Assembly: GCA_031763025.1 (NCBI GenBank)
Contig: JASSKH010000020.1
Coordinates: 6,822,667-6,886,666, forward strand
Direction of reading: 5' to 3'
Length of the DNA stretch: 64,000 nt
Origin: Macrocystis pyrifera
Lineage: Eukaryota; Sar; Phaeophyceae; Laminariales; Laminariaceae
Shown here piece by piece: positions 22,041 to 34,239 of the stretch. A program made the position numbers and the translations under genes. Numbering within the stretch: the stretch's first letter is position 1; the number at the start of each line of letters is the position of its first letter. The notes under the pieces were generated by a model. That model worked only from the letters and a program-made list of their open reading frames with translations, did no database searches and had not been told where the DNA came from.

Positions 22041-25000
22041 GAGGTTGTGATTGCAGATACTTGGTTGATTGCAGCGGTTGAAGGCAAATCTTTAGAGGTG
22101 TTCCTAGGCTAGAGCCAATGTTGTTCAAGACTTTGAAAGTTGCTGGCACGTTCTAGGTATTAATTTCAAAGTGTTATTTGATATCGTCATGAGTGGAGGG
22201 TGTGCTTACAGTAGGTTGGAGGTTAAGGCACACCCCCTTACTTTTCGAGAGGGAGTCAGATAATGAATTTTCCGATGCGCACTGCGTATATCTAAGATAC
22301 ACTACGCTTGGTGCGGCAATCTCACTCCTACAGCGATTTGTGAATTCGAATTACCACCCGAATTACCTCTAGTGTTTGACAGGAACTCCCGCCGGTATAT
22401 GTCGTAGTGGTTAGGCTGAGTTCTTTCGCCGACGTATTTGCAGATGGAGAATTTATTTTTGCCCTGGAGGTTTAGTTGGGCATTCAAGATGCCGTCGGTG
22501 CTTAACATACTTCAACGGTCACCATGTTCGCTCAAGACCGTGCCTTATTTTACGGTGGCCGCAAAGAGCAGATTATGGCGATTTCGGTTAGGTGGGTTAC
22601 GTTAGGTTTTAGATCAGATATCGGGGGTGACGATGTTATACGATGGCAACAATGTATACGGTGCTCAAGTTGTTCTGTGCAAGTTACATAATTGTTGGAC
22701 CATCGTCGCATGTGTTGTGGTCAAGTTGGACACTTCGCACGCATGTACCTTTCCCGGTATATACACGTAGTATAATATTTTTTTGTACCTCTCTGAGTAG
22801 CAGCGCACAGTCTTTTCGTTAGAACGTTGGAGACACCCGTGTTAGACGCCCCCCCCCCCCCCCCTCTCAGTAGGACCTTCGAGATGTTCGGCGTTGGGTA
22901 CTTGAAATGTAGAAGCAACCATAAATGCTTTTCGGCGTTGTTTCTGCACAATTGACGTCGTGACGAGGCCGACGTACTTCATACAAGCATCAATATCTTG
23001 TAGTTGTGCGTTCGTCTTCATCGTGTGTCTACATCAACCCGCCGTTCCTGTATGTGTGTCCACCAGAACGAAACATGTGTGGAATACCCCAGTGGATGTA
23101 TGTTTATTGTTTTTTGTGTTTCGCGCGTCTGGCGTGTTACGCCCAAAGATTGCTTTTCCCACGGCGATAAAATATTTAGCCTAAGGTGAGGGAGCGTTGC
23201 TGTCACAGGTCTGTCAGTACCATAGTTGAGGAGGAACTCTTGTGACCTATGCATTGTTAGGTTCGGGCAGCGTACCTGGTGGGCAGCTCATAGGATTGTA
23301 AAATTTTAGAAAGAGATAGGTTCGACTTGTCTGGCGACGAAACTTGAACGTTACACAAGACGTGTACCAGTCTCGACCACGATCGTTACAGCCTATGGTT
23401 GGCTGTTAATTTTTTCATCATATCGTATATGCCAGGTACTCTGTTTCTGGCACACGGCATGAGCACGAAAATACATGCATGTTTGTGTTTATTACTGCTG
23501 CCCTCGATTTGTGCTACGGAAAGAGGGGTACCCAAATTGCGACTTCCACGTTTATACCACCCGGACGAGTGGCACTGAACCTCACTCGATCCTACACCCA
23601 CGAGAACGGTGTTGGCGCAGAGTAGCAAGAATGCCATGGCGGTGTATTGCGAAAACGTAGCGTATAACGACTTTGACGACCGCTAAGAAGTATAGTGGTT
23701 ACTGGGTCAAGTGGCTCTAACCGACTGAAATGAAAGAATTTCGAGAGAAATCTCCCTACCCTAGCACCTGCATATTTGCTTTCGGGGTCACTGGTGGGCG
23801 AACTACATTTGTCAGCAAGGTCGACGTTTGTCTGAAATAGACAATACACGGGAGATATTATAAGCGTGTGTGCACAATGTTTGCTGACCTCGGAGCGGCG
23901 TGCTGAGATCGTATTTCTATGCGAACCGCGCCCCGGTCGTCTAAGAAAATTCAAGGACGCCGGAAACAAAGCGATGGTGCCACCAAACACGGACACGGAC
24001 CCCCCGTCACTCACAGTGACGCACCTGTCGGTCCGTACGGTAGACCCTAGAATTGAGGCGGAGACAACACTTTTCTTTCGAGAAGTCCCCAGTTTAAATG
24101 TTCTCAGTCCTCGACGATCGGACGAGATGCTGAGCCAAAGAACCAACACATATACAGGATATCTGAGTCAACAGACCGTAACGGGCTTTAGAGGGAGAAA
24201 TTCCCCACCGGAAGTATCTGCCAACATTTGTGGGAAAATCTCCAATGAAAGAGTAGTCGTGGCTGATATGTGATTTTTGAAATGGTTTGTCATTGTCGTT
24301 TCTGAGTTGAGGGAAAGATTCTCCCCCACGGGCAGATACCTGTATCGCAGCAACTATCAATCCCCCGAGTATCTCGACCACCCAATTGTACCGTCTCCAC
24401 TTTGTTACCGGCCTGGTTCCTCACTATTAATAGTATGGCCCACAATGTTCTTCGATGACCAAGCGTCTTATTGATACCGCACTGTTGGACTCTTCCCATC
24501 AAGCTCAGGAAAAAACGAAGAACGAAAACAAAATTCCGATTCCCGCCTACTTGTCCCCCCCCCCCCTCTTCAAAACAAGCGTTGGGGAGGGTGGGAGGGC
24601 TTATAAGGGACACAACGCGCTGGCTTGGTTCACCAATCAAGTAACGACCTTACGTCTGCTCCCGTTCGCAGCAGATACCTCCCGCTTTCTTGCGCCCAAC
24701 GTCAGGATGCTGACGTGCCCGTCATGCCATCTTCGAAAGGACTGCATACAGGGCTGTCGGACACTAAACTATCCCCATACTCCATCCGAGTTCCCAAAAG
24801 CAAACACATATTATTCTCCCTATCGATAGACTCTATTTTGCCTGGCACATGGTTGACGGAGGCCGTTACTTGGTACACGAATCCATCATCCTTATGTATT
24901 AATAGTATACCGGTCAAAATGCGTTGGTATACTGGTTTTTTTCAGTCGTGGGACAGAGACATTCCTCGTTTCGGCTAGGTATCTGTATCGCAGCTACCTG

Positions 25001-26199
25001 CAATCCCCTGGGTATCTCGACCGATGTATTGCAGCGACTCTATCACGGTACTAAGTTACCGGCCGGGTTCTTGGCTACTGTGGTGTGGCCCACAGTTATA
25101 TCGGATTAACAAGATTGCGAATGGTACCGTATAATTCGACCTTCCAACACTGAGGTAATTTGAGACTGATTAGTGTACTCTGAGGTTTTTCTCCGCCAAA
25201 CTGTTCCTTCCCCCAGCTGTCTCTCATTTGCCACCATCGCCACCGCCAGCTTGCGTGACCCCAATGTCGAGTCGTGGATGTTAGTACGCGGGTAAGCCTT
25301 TTACGCGTGGGTCGTCCACCTCCCTCTTCTTTGAAATACTCGTTCCGACATGTCGCCCCCCGCTGCGAGTGTGATCACTCCTCTGATCCACAGCGTAAGT
25401 GGAGCGAACTCATCGGCATTCCGACGTGTATTCTCTACCACTTCCTCGATGACGCGACGCGCACGACCGCACCAGTCTTACAGCTTTACCACAACGGTAC
25501 GCGGAAGGGGGGGCATGGTCATCAAAAACAGGGCAAAATAACATAAACTCCAACATTAAGGCAACGGCCCAACCGCCCAACCTGAGGTATGACGTCGGCC
25601 CGCGAACCTGCTTCCGAATCCCACTAGTGTTCTTTTAATATATTATTGATGGTCCTTACTCCCCTTCGAACACCACCTTCACAAACAACAATGTCGGCCT
25701 ATTGCCATGGGGCGTTTCCCAACCGTGTGCCGTTGTCGTAAGTCGCCCTGTCACCCCGCGTCAGAACGTTCACATGGTGTCCTACCGGGAATCGGCGTTC
25801 AATACCTCGTCCGATGTCGTCATCGTGAAGTAATTCGGACATAAAAACAGTGAAAAAAGAAAACGTCGCCTGTGGTTCTCGTTGGATAATGAGGGTTTAC
25901 ACCGCGAGAAGCATACTGGACGTAACCGGTAGGCGAACGCCGCGCGCGATACCGCCGAGCGCGCACTGAACGACGGGAGCCGTAACCAGTAGCTCCAGTC
26001 GCACCCGCCTATCAACCAAAATATTTTACACTCGCGATTTTTCCGTAGTTCACGATTGCCATGTTTTATCCTGGCGCTTACTACCAAGAGGCAAAACTCA
26101 GTGGAGACCCAGGCTTTGCAACTATCTGCATGACTCGACGCCAAACACACTTAACAACCCATTCACCGGCGAAACGTACTCCAAGACCGGCGAGCAGAT
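22041..26199. other. intergenic, with one local duplication
   Basis: Segments 24333-24455 and 24973-25105 share blocks in order: TATC(T/G)GTATCGCAGC or close, AATCCCC, GTATCTCGACC, TTACCGGCC(T/G)GGTTC and GTGGCCCACA-like. This is an old direct duplication 640 bp apart. A 16-nt poly-C run is at 22849. Open frames (24149-23592 minus, 185 codons) have no recognisable domain. Confidence 0.4.
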
Positions 26200-27120
26200 T
26201 CGTACGGGTACCTAGTCGAGCTCGCAACCAAAACACCGACGTACTTAGATTTCGGTACTGAGATCCGCCCCTGTCTTCACCAGCCTCTCCTCTTGCCAAT
26301 CGATGTCGAAATGAAGCACGTGGAGGTTGAGGGCCATGACTGGATAGATCCATCGCGACACACCGTCCGCCAATGCATTCGCCACTCCCCGTACGTATTT
26401 GTCCTTGAACCACCGGCCATTGCCCATCTGTGGGCAACCAAGCATTCACATCAGTGCACCCGCCCTCGGCTGGCTTGCCCTACCGCATCGTTTGCCCCAT
26501 GAACAGTCGGCATATTGTCGCCCCGCTTTAACATACTCTCGCCGAAGCGTTAAAGCACTGCGTTCGCTTCTACGGGGAAAATTTCATGCCGTGAGCACCA
26601 TATCCAGCAACTCCAAGACCTCAACCGACAGGGCATCCCTACCTCTCACGTGCGACCGTTGGTGGTCCTGTATGTCATATCGAAATCGATCCTCCCCGTC
26701 GCTAAACAAGTAGCCTCCACCGCATCCCCAGATGTGTCGTTGATAAGCTCGCGTGAGTGGGGCTGCAAAGGAAAACTCACGAACGGGGCATACAGGGTAT
26801 CTGCCCCTCCCGCCCCGATCGCATTAACCATGATAAATCGCCCAAACAAAACATCATTCTAAAACCCCCCGTTGAGTCGCACGTGCGAGGGACTCGACGA
26901 CGCGCGCCCGACCCCCGTAGACCCCGGACCCTATCGTGCCAGGCCTGCATCCGAGAGCATGCGTGACTATTCGAGCGTAGGCCTCACGAAAAACCAGCCT
27001 GGTCGCACGACTTCACACATGTGCAACATCTTCCCCATCAACGAACGCAATTCGGACACGAACGCGCGGCGACGGACTCTTTACCACAGCGGGAAATATA
27101 TCGAAATAGCTACTGTATTA
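26200..27120 (-). pseudogene. retroelement RT-thumb/RNase H relic with frameshifts and stops
   Basis: Minus strand, in order: a connection block ELRSLMGKMLHMCEVVRPG then FFVRPTLE (27057-26969), family-like and ending in a stop; INDTSGDAVEATCLATGR (about 26755-26700), matching the DASG start of RNase H; ALSVEVLELLDMV (about 26630-26595), the second acidic motif; RGDNMPTVHGAN (about 26525-26490); and YVRGVANALADGVSRW (about 26400-26350), the C-terminal motif, followed by FDIDWQEERLVKTGADLSTEI. At least three frame changes and several stops separate them. Known for the family: RNase H of LTR or DIRS-like elements removes the RNA strand during reverse transcription. The palm with its catalytic Asp pair was not found. 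I cannot tell Ty3/gypsy from DIRS-like. Confidence 0.7.
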
Positions 27121-28767
27121 AGGACCAATGTTAGTAACTGGGGCTGTTTGTGCCACGAGTAAACGTTTTCCGTCGCGAACAGGAGCGGGGTACTCGCTTG
27201 CCTTTTCTAGAAGAGACGGCCTTGGACGGATCACATGGTATCAGTCGGCCACACATAAAGGTCCCCTAGCGAGGAGCACTGTGGCTCTACCAAAGCTGCG
27301 TCATTTTCATACATTCGACTTGGTAACGGCTTGCGGGGGGATTCAGGTACCCGGAGGCAAAGGTATGGGGCCTCCCGTTTTGAAAGCTTGCTCGCCGCCA
27401 CCCGACTAGAAACTGCATGGCCAACGCCGACTTACATATGATTTTGGAAAACCAAAGGATGCTATTAATAAACCTGATTCGCACTCTCAAGTGCAAAATA
27501 CGGACCGTGTCACACTGATGGTTTACACATCGGATTCAAACGTGTTCGCCATTGCTTCGGTGAAGGACCTTCGTCAACTACCAAGTACGTGTGATCGTAA
27601 ATCCTCCAGTCCTTACGGTAGCGCCGCTGTTTTTCTTTTTATGAAACATCAGTGCTAGAATCGTTGCGAGCCGGCCGGTGACTGAATGTCACATCGCTAG
27701 CACTTGTTTCGGTCAGACCTCCCTGGAATCGACGCGATGGCGCGTCGTAGCACGCTCGGTGATGGCGATGGTTTCCAGCATAGTGATCGGCAGACCACAC
27801 GCTCACCATCATCACCTGCGTGCACGGCCAGTCCCCTTCGTAAACAATTGTTTAGCGGGCTGCGTAGCCGTGGTATCGGAGAACGACTCCGCGGCAACTG
27901 GCTCAGCGGGCGTCGGAAGCATGTCGGACGGCGTGTGGTTGGAAACACGTCGCGCAGTGTGAGCAGCTCGAACCAGAGACACCGAATTCGCCTCAACTGG
28001 TGATACCCACAACTGGTGCACATTGTAGATATGTCTTGCATCCTCGTCTCCCAGGTCGTTTGAAACTCGAACTCGTGGTGTATCCGAGGTTGCTGGTGGG
28101 GATATTGCATATCAGTGTGGCGATAATAAAGTTGCATGTCTCAACCGCGGCTGAAATGCACATAACCCGCGTCAAACGTCAATACCAAGTTTTCTACTGG
28201 TTCCAATCAAGCGCGAATCGCACGGATCAGTCCTACCCTTTTTGACGCTACCAACAACAAGCGGTGGAGGGGGATAAGATATTGTTGGTACGTCATCGGA
28301 GTAGTGAACAAGCGGGACGCCTCCGACAAGCTCGTGGTTAATTCTAATAAATGCCTGTGCCATGCCTTCGGTGTACTGTCTATTGCGTTAGACATGGATA
28401 TGCGGACTCGAGAACGGATTCCGACTGAGACTGCCTGTGGTGATGGTGTACAAGTACAACACTGCTGTAGGACAAGTACAGAACCTTACCCGGGGGTTTT
28501 CCCGTGTATCGACGCATTACTCTGATCGGAAATGTAAGGTACACTCCGAACGCCACAATATGCGCAAAAGTTCCTTATATTTCTGATCAAACTGATATGA
28601 AGAACTTTATGTCATGAGTCCTGTACGAAATTCATAGCCGTACCCGGAACTTGTACAAGTTTTGCACATCTGTGCCACAATACCCAGTGGACGGGTATAA
28701 CACTTTTATACCTGTATGAAACTTCTGTAACTTCTGCAAGCCCGCGCCAAACAGGAAGTCTAAGCGT
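27121..28767. other. intergenic or further retroelement debris
   Basis: It could hold the 5' part of the retroelement relic, but I found no RT palm motif. A minus-strand frame at 28021-27812 and a plus-strand frame at 27704-28003 are unrecognised. Confidence 0.3.
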
Positions 28768-29483
28768 ACGATTCCTCCTGCTCGTTCTACAGAAAAAAAA
28801 ACTTGGCTACCGTACAAGAAATCGAAAATTCGAGCGCCTGGAACTATATACTCAAACTTCAGCGACGAGGTCCGCCCCGAAGGAGGACACGCAAAATGCT
28901 GTCGCTTTGACACTCACGGGAGTGCACCAAGGAGTGCCTATCCGGTCTGCCAATTTTTGCCTCAATGGAAACATTCGGAGCTAGAGCAAAACAACGAAAT
29001 GTCCTCGAGAAAAATACGGCTAAAGACATGCTTCCAGTTTCTTTGTTGTCGGGACTTTTTTGTGCGCTATGCAAGTCCACCTGTTTTGCACTTCCCACAT
29101 AAAAAAGCTGATTTTTGGCCCAAAGTCCCGAAGACAGAGCAAATGGAAGCACGTCTGCCACCGTTTTTTTCATGGGGACTTGTCGCTTTCCTGCTCCAGC
29201 TCCGAACGTTTCTATAAGCAGAAGAACGGTTTAATGTGAAGAACACACACACACATGGGCCCAAAATTTGGCAGACCGGATGTGAGCTTGTTGCACTCCC
29301 ATGAGTGTGCCAAATTGACAGCACTTTTCGTGTCCTCCTTCGGAGCGGACCTCGTCGCTGAAGTTTGAAAATGTGGTTCCAGGCGCTCGAATGTTTGGTT
29401 TCTTGTAAGGTGGCCAAGTATTTTTTTTCTGCTCGAGAAGGAGAAATGTACTCGTTACGACTTCTGAATCCTTCCTGCTCGTT
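28768..29483. mobile_element. foldback element F: ~330-bp inverted arms
   Basis: The left arm (28768-about 29065) starts CTCCTGCTCGTTCTACAG and passes through GCGACGAGGTCCGCC. The right arm (about 29120-29483) is its reverse complement, passing through GGCGGACCTCGTCGC-like sequence (GAGCGGACCTCGTCGCTG) at 29344. Partial copies of the same unit lie at 29475-29800, 31765-32075 and 32147-32235. Frames such as VHSREC recur in each copy but follow the DNA repeat, so coding is not claimed. The right arm carries a short CACACA-containing insert (29218-29252) shared with 43523-43556. Confidence 0.7.
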
Positions 29484-29847
29484 CTACAGCAGGAAAAAAA
29501 ATACTTGGCTACAGTACAAGGAACCTAAAAATCAAGCGCCTGGAACCAAATTTTCAAACGTAATCTACGAGGTCCGCCCTGAAGGTAGACACGAAAAGTG
29601 CCGTCGCTTTGGCACACTCACGGGAGTGGACCAAGGAACTTATACCCGGTCTGCCAAATTTTGGCTCGCAAGGAAGAGTCGGGGTTGAGCAGAAAAACGA
29701 AGTCAGGAAGAAAACGGCGGCAGACGTGCTTCCAAGTACTTCGTTTTTGGGACTTTTTTCGTGTTTTGTGGGCAGTAGTGCCCCAGAGTTGCACTCTGAA
29801 CGGCAATTTTCTAGTAGTGTGGCGTGGGAGAAGCGAAAAAAGAGGAG
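29475..29847. repeat. partial copy of foldback unit F plus TRIM left flank
   Basis: This repeats the left-arm orientation: CTGCTCGTTCTACAG, TACTTGGCTACAGTACAAG, ACGAGGTCCGCCCTGAAGG and CACTCACGGGAGTG. From about 29800 it becomes CGGCAATTTTCTAGTAGTG, the sequence that also flanks the second TRIM (47500) and lies at the centre of the R palindrome (49020-49070). Confidence 0.65.
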
Positions 29848-30291
29848 TGTAGGGAAATGTAGACTAAAAATGTTACGTAACAAACGCTACATGAATTTAA
29901 GGCTTATAAACTCGATTTCCACCACATTCTCCCTCACTAAACCTGACTTATCTCTCCTTGCGAGTAAGTCAGGGACCCCGATGAGACGGAGTATCCAAGT
30001 TTTACCTCCGACTTTTCGGTACCGGACTCAGTATGCAATGATCGCATTGCTCTCATCGTTCCTTTCTAGGTGTTTTCTAAGTGAGTGAGTTTTACAGGTT
30101 CTTGAACATGATATATTCCCCTTTTTTTTTTCCTTTTTTCTTGGGGGACGAAGGCGAGAATCGAACCACGGACCTCGCTCTTCAAAATCTCACGCCCTGC
30201 CTGCGACGCCATTGTAGGGAAATGTAGACTAAAAATGTTACGTAACAAACGCTACATGATTTTAAGGCTTATAAACTCGATTTCCACCACA
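29848..30291 (-). mobile_element. TRIM-like mini LTR retrotransposon, copy 1 (444 bp)
   Basis: Terminal direct repeats of 79 bp (29848-29926 and 30213-30291), each TGTAGGG...CACCACA on the plus strand, differ at one base. On the minus strand the order is LTR, A, then TGGCGTCGCAGG (primer-site position), body, a purine-rich GTGAGGGAGAA-type tract, LTR. Flanks GGAG (29844) and GGAA (30292) look like a 4-bp target duplication with one change. No coding capacity, as expected for TRIMs, which are copied in trans. The body contains GGTTCGATTCTCG, like a tRNA B box. Confidence 0.8.
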
Positions 30292-30295
30292 GGAA

Positions 30296-31270
30296 AGGGA
30301 AACATTTCCAAGGCTTGCGCAGGCATTCTCGATACGGGTCGCTCAAGTTTTCGAGTTTTGTGTTGTTGCCCGTGCCATGTATGTGCTCTCTGCTGCGACG
30401 CCACCACGAGAGCGCTGTAGTTGGAACCTCGCCGTGGCAATGGCCACATTCTAAAGATCTTGTGTAGTGCTACATCATAGTCATTTATTTAATCACCTCA
30501 ATTCGTCGAAGCATGCGGGATATTAATAAATGGCCCCAGCCATCCACGACGCCGAATGATACGTACGTGCCATTCTGGACAATAATGTAACGACCGTTTG
30601 ATCTCCATATTTATGCCTCAACGGTCCTTACAATTCCGCCACGCTCTTCCCAAAGCCCCTCCCTCGTCTCTTCTCGCCAATCGACGTTCGGATTTGGGGG
30701 AGTAGGCGCTCTCTCTCTACGACAATAACAAACAGCTGCTGCAATAACAGCAGCAACACATAGCTAGTCCCTGTGATCGTACGAGTTGCAACAGATGTAT
30801 ATGCTTGCTGTCGGGGTGTCGAGGTGGCTCTGCCTCTCGTTCATTCGTTTGGATTTTTTTGTTCTCGATTGCAAGCGCTTGTCAAGCTTTGCCATCGCAC
30901 TCTTCTTCCTATACTACTGCTGCTGCTGTGATCTGAGTCTCCGGTCTCGGGGTTGTCCGGTGGTTTCACACGATTGTGTGCGGCGTGCTTTCTGCGTGTC
31001 GCAGCTGCTAGAGCTGCTTGCTGCGCGGTCGTCAGATGCTTCCTCCATCGAGCAGAGCTTTCTATCTGTCGTGGGGCGCTTCTCCTGCAAACACTGCTGC
31101 TGTGGCAGGTGTGCCATGCTGCGATCGGCGGCGGAATTAACGGCTGTCTATATCTTCAAATCATCCAATCAGCGTACGAATTTTGTCACAATTTGGTTGG
31201 TTTTAGCGTGTGTGATTGGCCTACGTCACAAAGGTTTCAGGCCCCAACACTGCGAAATTGCCCTCTACCG
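30296..31270 (+). repeat. repeat R, copy A (~975 bp)
   Basis: It begins AGGGAAACATTTCCAAGG and ends about CCAACACTGCGAAATTGCC. It matches 49060-49950 directly and 49015-48062 in reverse. It contains CATTTATTTAATCACC, a TTTATGCCTCAACGGTCC stretch and a CTG-rich part. A 198-codon frame (30786-31382) is broken in the other copies, so I treat R as a non-coding dispersed repeat, possibly a non-autonomous element. Confidence 0.75.
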
Positions 31271-31764
31271 AAAGCAAAGAAAATATGCCCCCGGTATTAT
31301 TGCTACCAACAAATGTGCAACTCCTTTCCTCAAGGGTCACGCAATCAGAGTCAATACAATAATAGTGCCAATGACAAGTTGACTACTGCACGAAGGTATA
31401 TGTCGGAGTACCATTGATCAGAGTGCAGCTTTGATCTACCTGCTCGTCATATCACGTCGTTTTGCAAGTGGTATCCCTCGTCCAGGTGAGAAGATAACGG
31501 TGTGTATGTGTATATGCCCTAATCTCGTCCCGCAGATATTTGCGGAGACCTCGGGCGGCCAGAGAGACAGCAGTAGTAGGACATACAACAGTACAACTTA
31601 TCCTCGCGTTTCCCATTGCTAAAAAACAGTATGACACACACTCGACTATCTAGTGCTTGGTGACCGACGAGTCCGCAATTTCTCTTCACTGGTGTCCCTT
31701 CATGGGGAAAGTTTGTATCGCTCTCGCGCACATTGTCCTCACTCATGAACCTACAAAGTGCTGG
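31271..31764. other. intergenic, nothing recognised
   Basis: This is the stretch between repeat R and the next F copy. No motif or repeat recognised. Confidence 0.3.
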
Positions 31765-32235
31765 CATTTCACCTGTGTTGCACTTCCCACGAAACCCGAA
31801 AAAAGGTCTCGACAACAGAGACAATCAAAGCACGTCTGCCGCCGTTTTTTATACGAGGACTTTTTTCGTTTGTCTGCTCCAGCTCCTATTGTTTCCATCG
31901 CGCCAAAGTTCGGCAGGGTGGATATGAGCTTCTTGGTCCACTCCCGTGAGTGCGCGGAAGCGACAACACTTTTCGTGTCCACCTTCGGGGCGCACCTCGT
32001 CGCTAAAGTTTGAAAATGTGGCTCCAGGCGCTTGAGTTTCCAGGTTATTGAACTACTGCTGTAGTCAAGTAGTTTTTTTTATGATGTATAACGACCAGGA
32101 AGAGAAGCCACAAGTTGCGAGTACGTTTCAGCACGTTTCTCCTGCTCGTTCTACACCAGCCAAACAAATACTTGGCTACAGCGCAAGAAACCGAAAATCA
32201 AGAGCCTGGAACAACATTTTCACAACTTAGCGACT
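31765..32235. repeat. two partial copies of foldback unit F
   Basis: 31765-32075 matches the right arm (CACCTGTGTTGCACTTCCCA, CGTCTGCCGCCGTTTTTT, CACTCCCGTGAGTG, CACCTCGTCGCTAAAGTTTG). 32147-32235 returns in the opposite orientation (CTGCTCGTTCTACA, ATACTTGGCTACAGCGCAAG). This recreates the foldback layout with longer spacing. A further scrap CACCTGTGTTGCACTGCCCA is at 33439. Confidence 0.65.
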
Positions 32236-34239
32236 AGGAGTGTGTTCGAAGCGCAGTGGATGTCGTATTCGGCAGTAACATTTCTAACCAAAACACGAAA
32301 ATACGACTTTTCAACTACCAGGTGGTGGGCGGGGGGGGTACTCACGCCCACTGTAGCCTCTGCTGCTGGGTTTTGTGTGTACAGCAGCAGCAGCGACGGC
32401 GTAGTTGTTTGTGTGTGCTGGTTCGCTGTGGTGCTTGTGTGTGCTAATTCGCTCCGCGCCAATTTCAAATTGTGTGGGGTTTCCCCTGTGCAGCACGAGT
32501 TTTTTTTTGCGGGCAGGTTCTCAAAGTTCGCCTGAGCGGGCACTTTTACGCCGGTTGCCCGAGTATATGTCGTCGTGTAAAGACAAGCATCTGAAGTACC
32601 TTCAGCAGTACTGAAGAAGACCAGACGTTCAGGATTACTCGTGTGTGTGTGTCCCACCCCCCCTCCGTTCGAAAGTAAAATGGCTCCGATACCATGTCTG
32701 GGGATCGTTTTTTAAGGTATTATTTTATCGGGGTGTTTTCCTCGGGGAGAGTTCGTTCAACTTAGTTTTAGGATTGATTTCGAGTTTTCGCGTAAACGAT
32801 ACCATAATGTCCGACAAAGCAATCACCCTTTAAATATAAATATCAGTACCGACAATGTCTTACATTTCCGGAGCGGTGCTGCTGCCACCGATATGTCCGA
32901 AAATACAACGACTGTTGGGGCATTAATACGAGTATGAGAATTATCTAACATTTCCGGACAATGTGGTAATATTTCCGCGGTAGTGCTGATGTTTGAAACT
33001 CGAGGAGAAACGCGTCCTAGCCACTATAAGCGCAGTCTTGGTGCGCTGCTGCAAGCAAGGGCCAGGGCTCGGATGCACGGAGACGAAGCTACTGCTGCTG
33101 GTATTGTAGTCTATGGTGCAGGTGTTGCTGAGTTCTGGTCTGCGCACACGCACTCAAAACTTGCGTCTGTGACCTCTGTGCGGATGAGGGTACGTCAAAG
33201 GGCAGTAGACTGCGCAGAACCCACTTTCTACTATCTCATAGAGACAAAGGCGTAGACTCGGAGACACACAACAAGGAACATACTATAGGGGGGAGACACC
33301 GCCACACCGGCATGGTGTTGGAGCCGCTCTCTGCTGCGTCGGCTGTCTAAGCTTCAGAACTGCAACGGAAGTCTCTCTCTTTCTTGCGCGCGTCATGTCT
33401 CGTCTCGTTTGACAATGGCGACGCGATCGCGGTGCCTATCACCTGTGTTGCACTGCCCATAAAATCCATGCAAAACTCTTCTTTGATTGGTTATACTTCG
33501 CAGAAATTTCCAGAATTTTCAGTATGTATCCGAAGAGAATGGCCCCACATACAGACGCTTTGCCTAAACAATAAGGAGTGTTGGGCAGCAGAAAACTTAC
33601 CATCAATTCCTGGCTTCGCAAGCTCATACAGCGAATACGTGTCTTCTCGTGCTCGCATCGGGATGTCGTGCGTGCTCGCGCCCGTCGTGGGGATGCTGAC
33701 CTGCACGCGATACCTTCCTTGAAAGTATTTCTTGCATGGCCTTCAGATCACAAGCCATCGAAATACTCTATCCCAGTCTCCAATACAGACCCGAGTCATT
33801 ATCACTACCAGCTACCCCTGTTTTGATCGCTGCTTCGTTTTCCGAAAGTCGTTGATTTTCGTACCAACTAAACTACCCTTTGCGCGAATATACGGCAGCA
33901 TTCGAAAAAATACTGCGAGTATTGGAACTATAGGTAATGTAGTACCAACTTTCGGAATACTGCGAGTACAGGCAGCCTCCCAGGATCGAACCTGCGTTAA
34001 TTCTGGAAGAGCAGGACTTGCAAATGTTTCGTTGAAGGCCCGACAGGGTTTAACATAACACAGGTATGCAAACTTCACGACCTATTTTTCCCAAAGCTGG
34101 CACCAACATTTCCCCCTTTGAGCGGTAAAATACATCTTTTAACGTTGACCACCCTGTTACTTTGTTCAAGTATGGGATCAATAGTGAGCTCTCATATGAC
34201 GTTATGCCGGTCCCACGCAGTCATTTTATACATCGCGCC
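32236..34239. other. intergenic with short repeats
   Basis: CATTTCCGG with nearby GGTGCTG or GTAGTGCTG recurs at 32869-32885 and 32948-32990. At 33880-33975 ATACTGCGAGTA occurs twice. Around 33975 a reverse-strand GGTTCGATCC resembles a tRNA B box, but the stem does not pair. No gene recognised. Confidence 0.35.

Noticed and set aside
30140-30212. tRNA gene inside TRIM copy 1
   Set aside because: GGTTCGATTC is present, but the T stem does not pair and the same segment is simply part of the TRIM body in both copies.
30786-31382. 198-codon protein in repeat R copy A
   Set aside because: Equivalent frames in copies B and C are interrupted, so the frame is not maintained.
33960-34060. tRNA gene on the minus strand (GGTTCGATCC)
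   Set aside because: The B-box-like sequence is present, but the T stem pairs poorly and no A box or acceptor stem fits.
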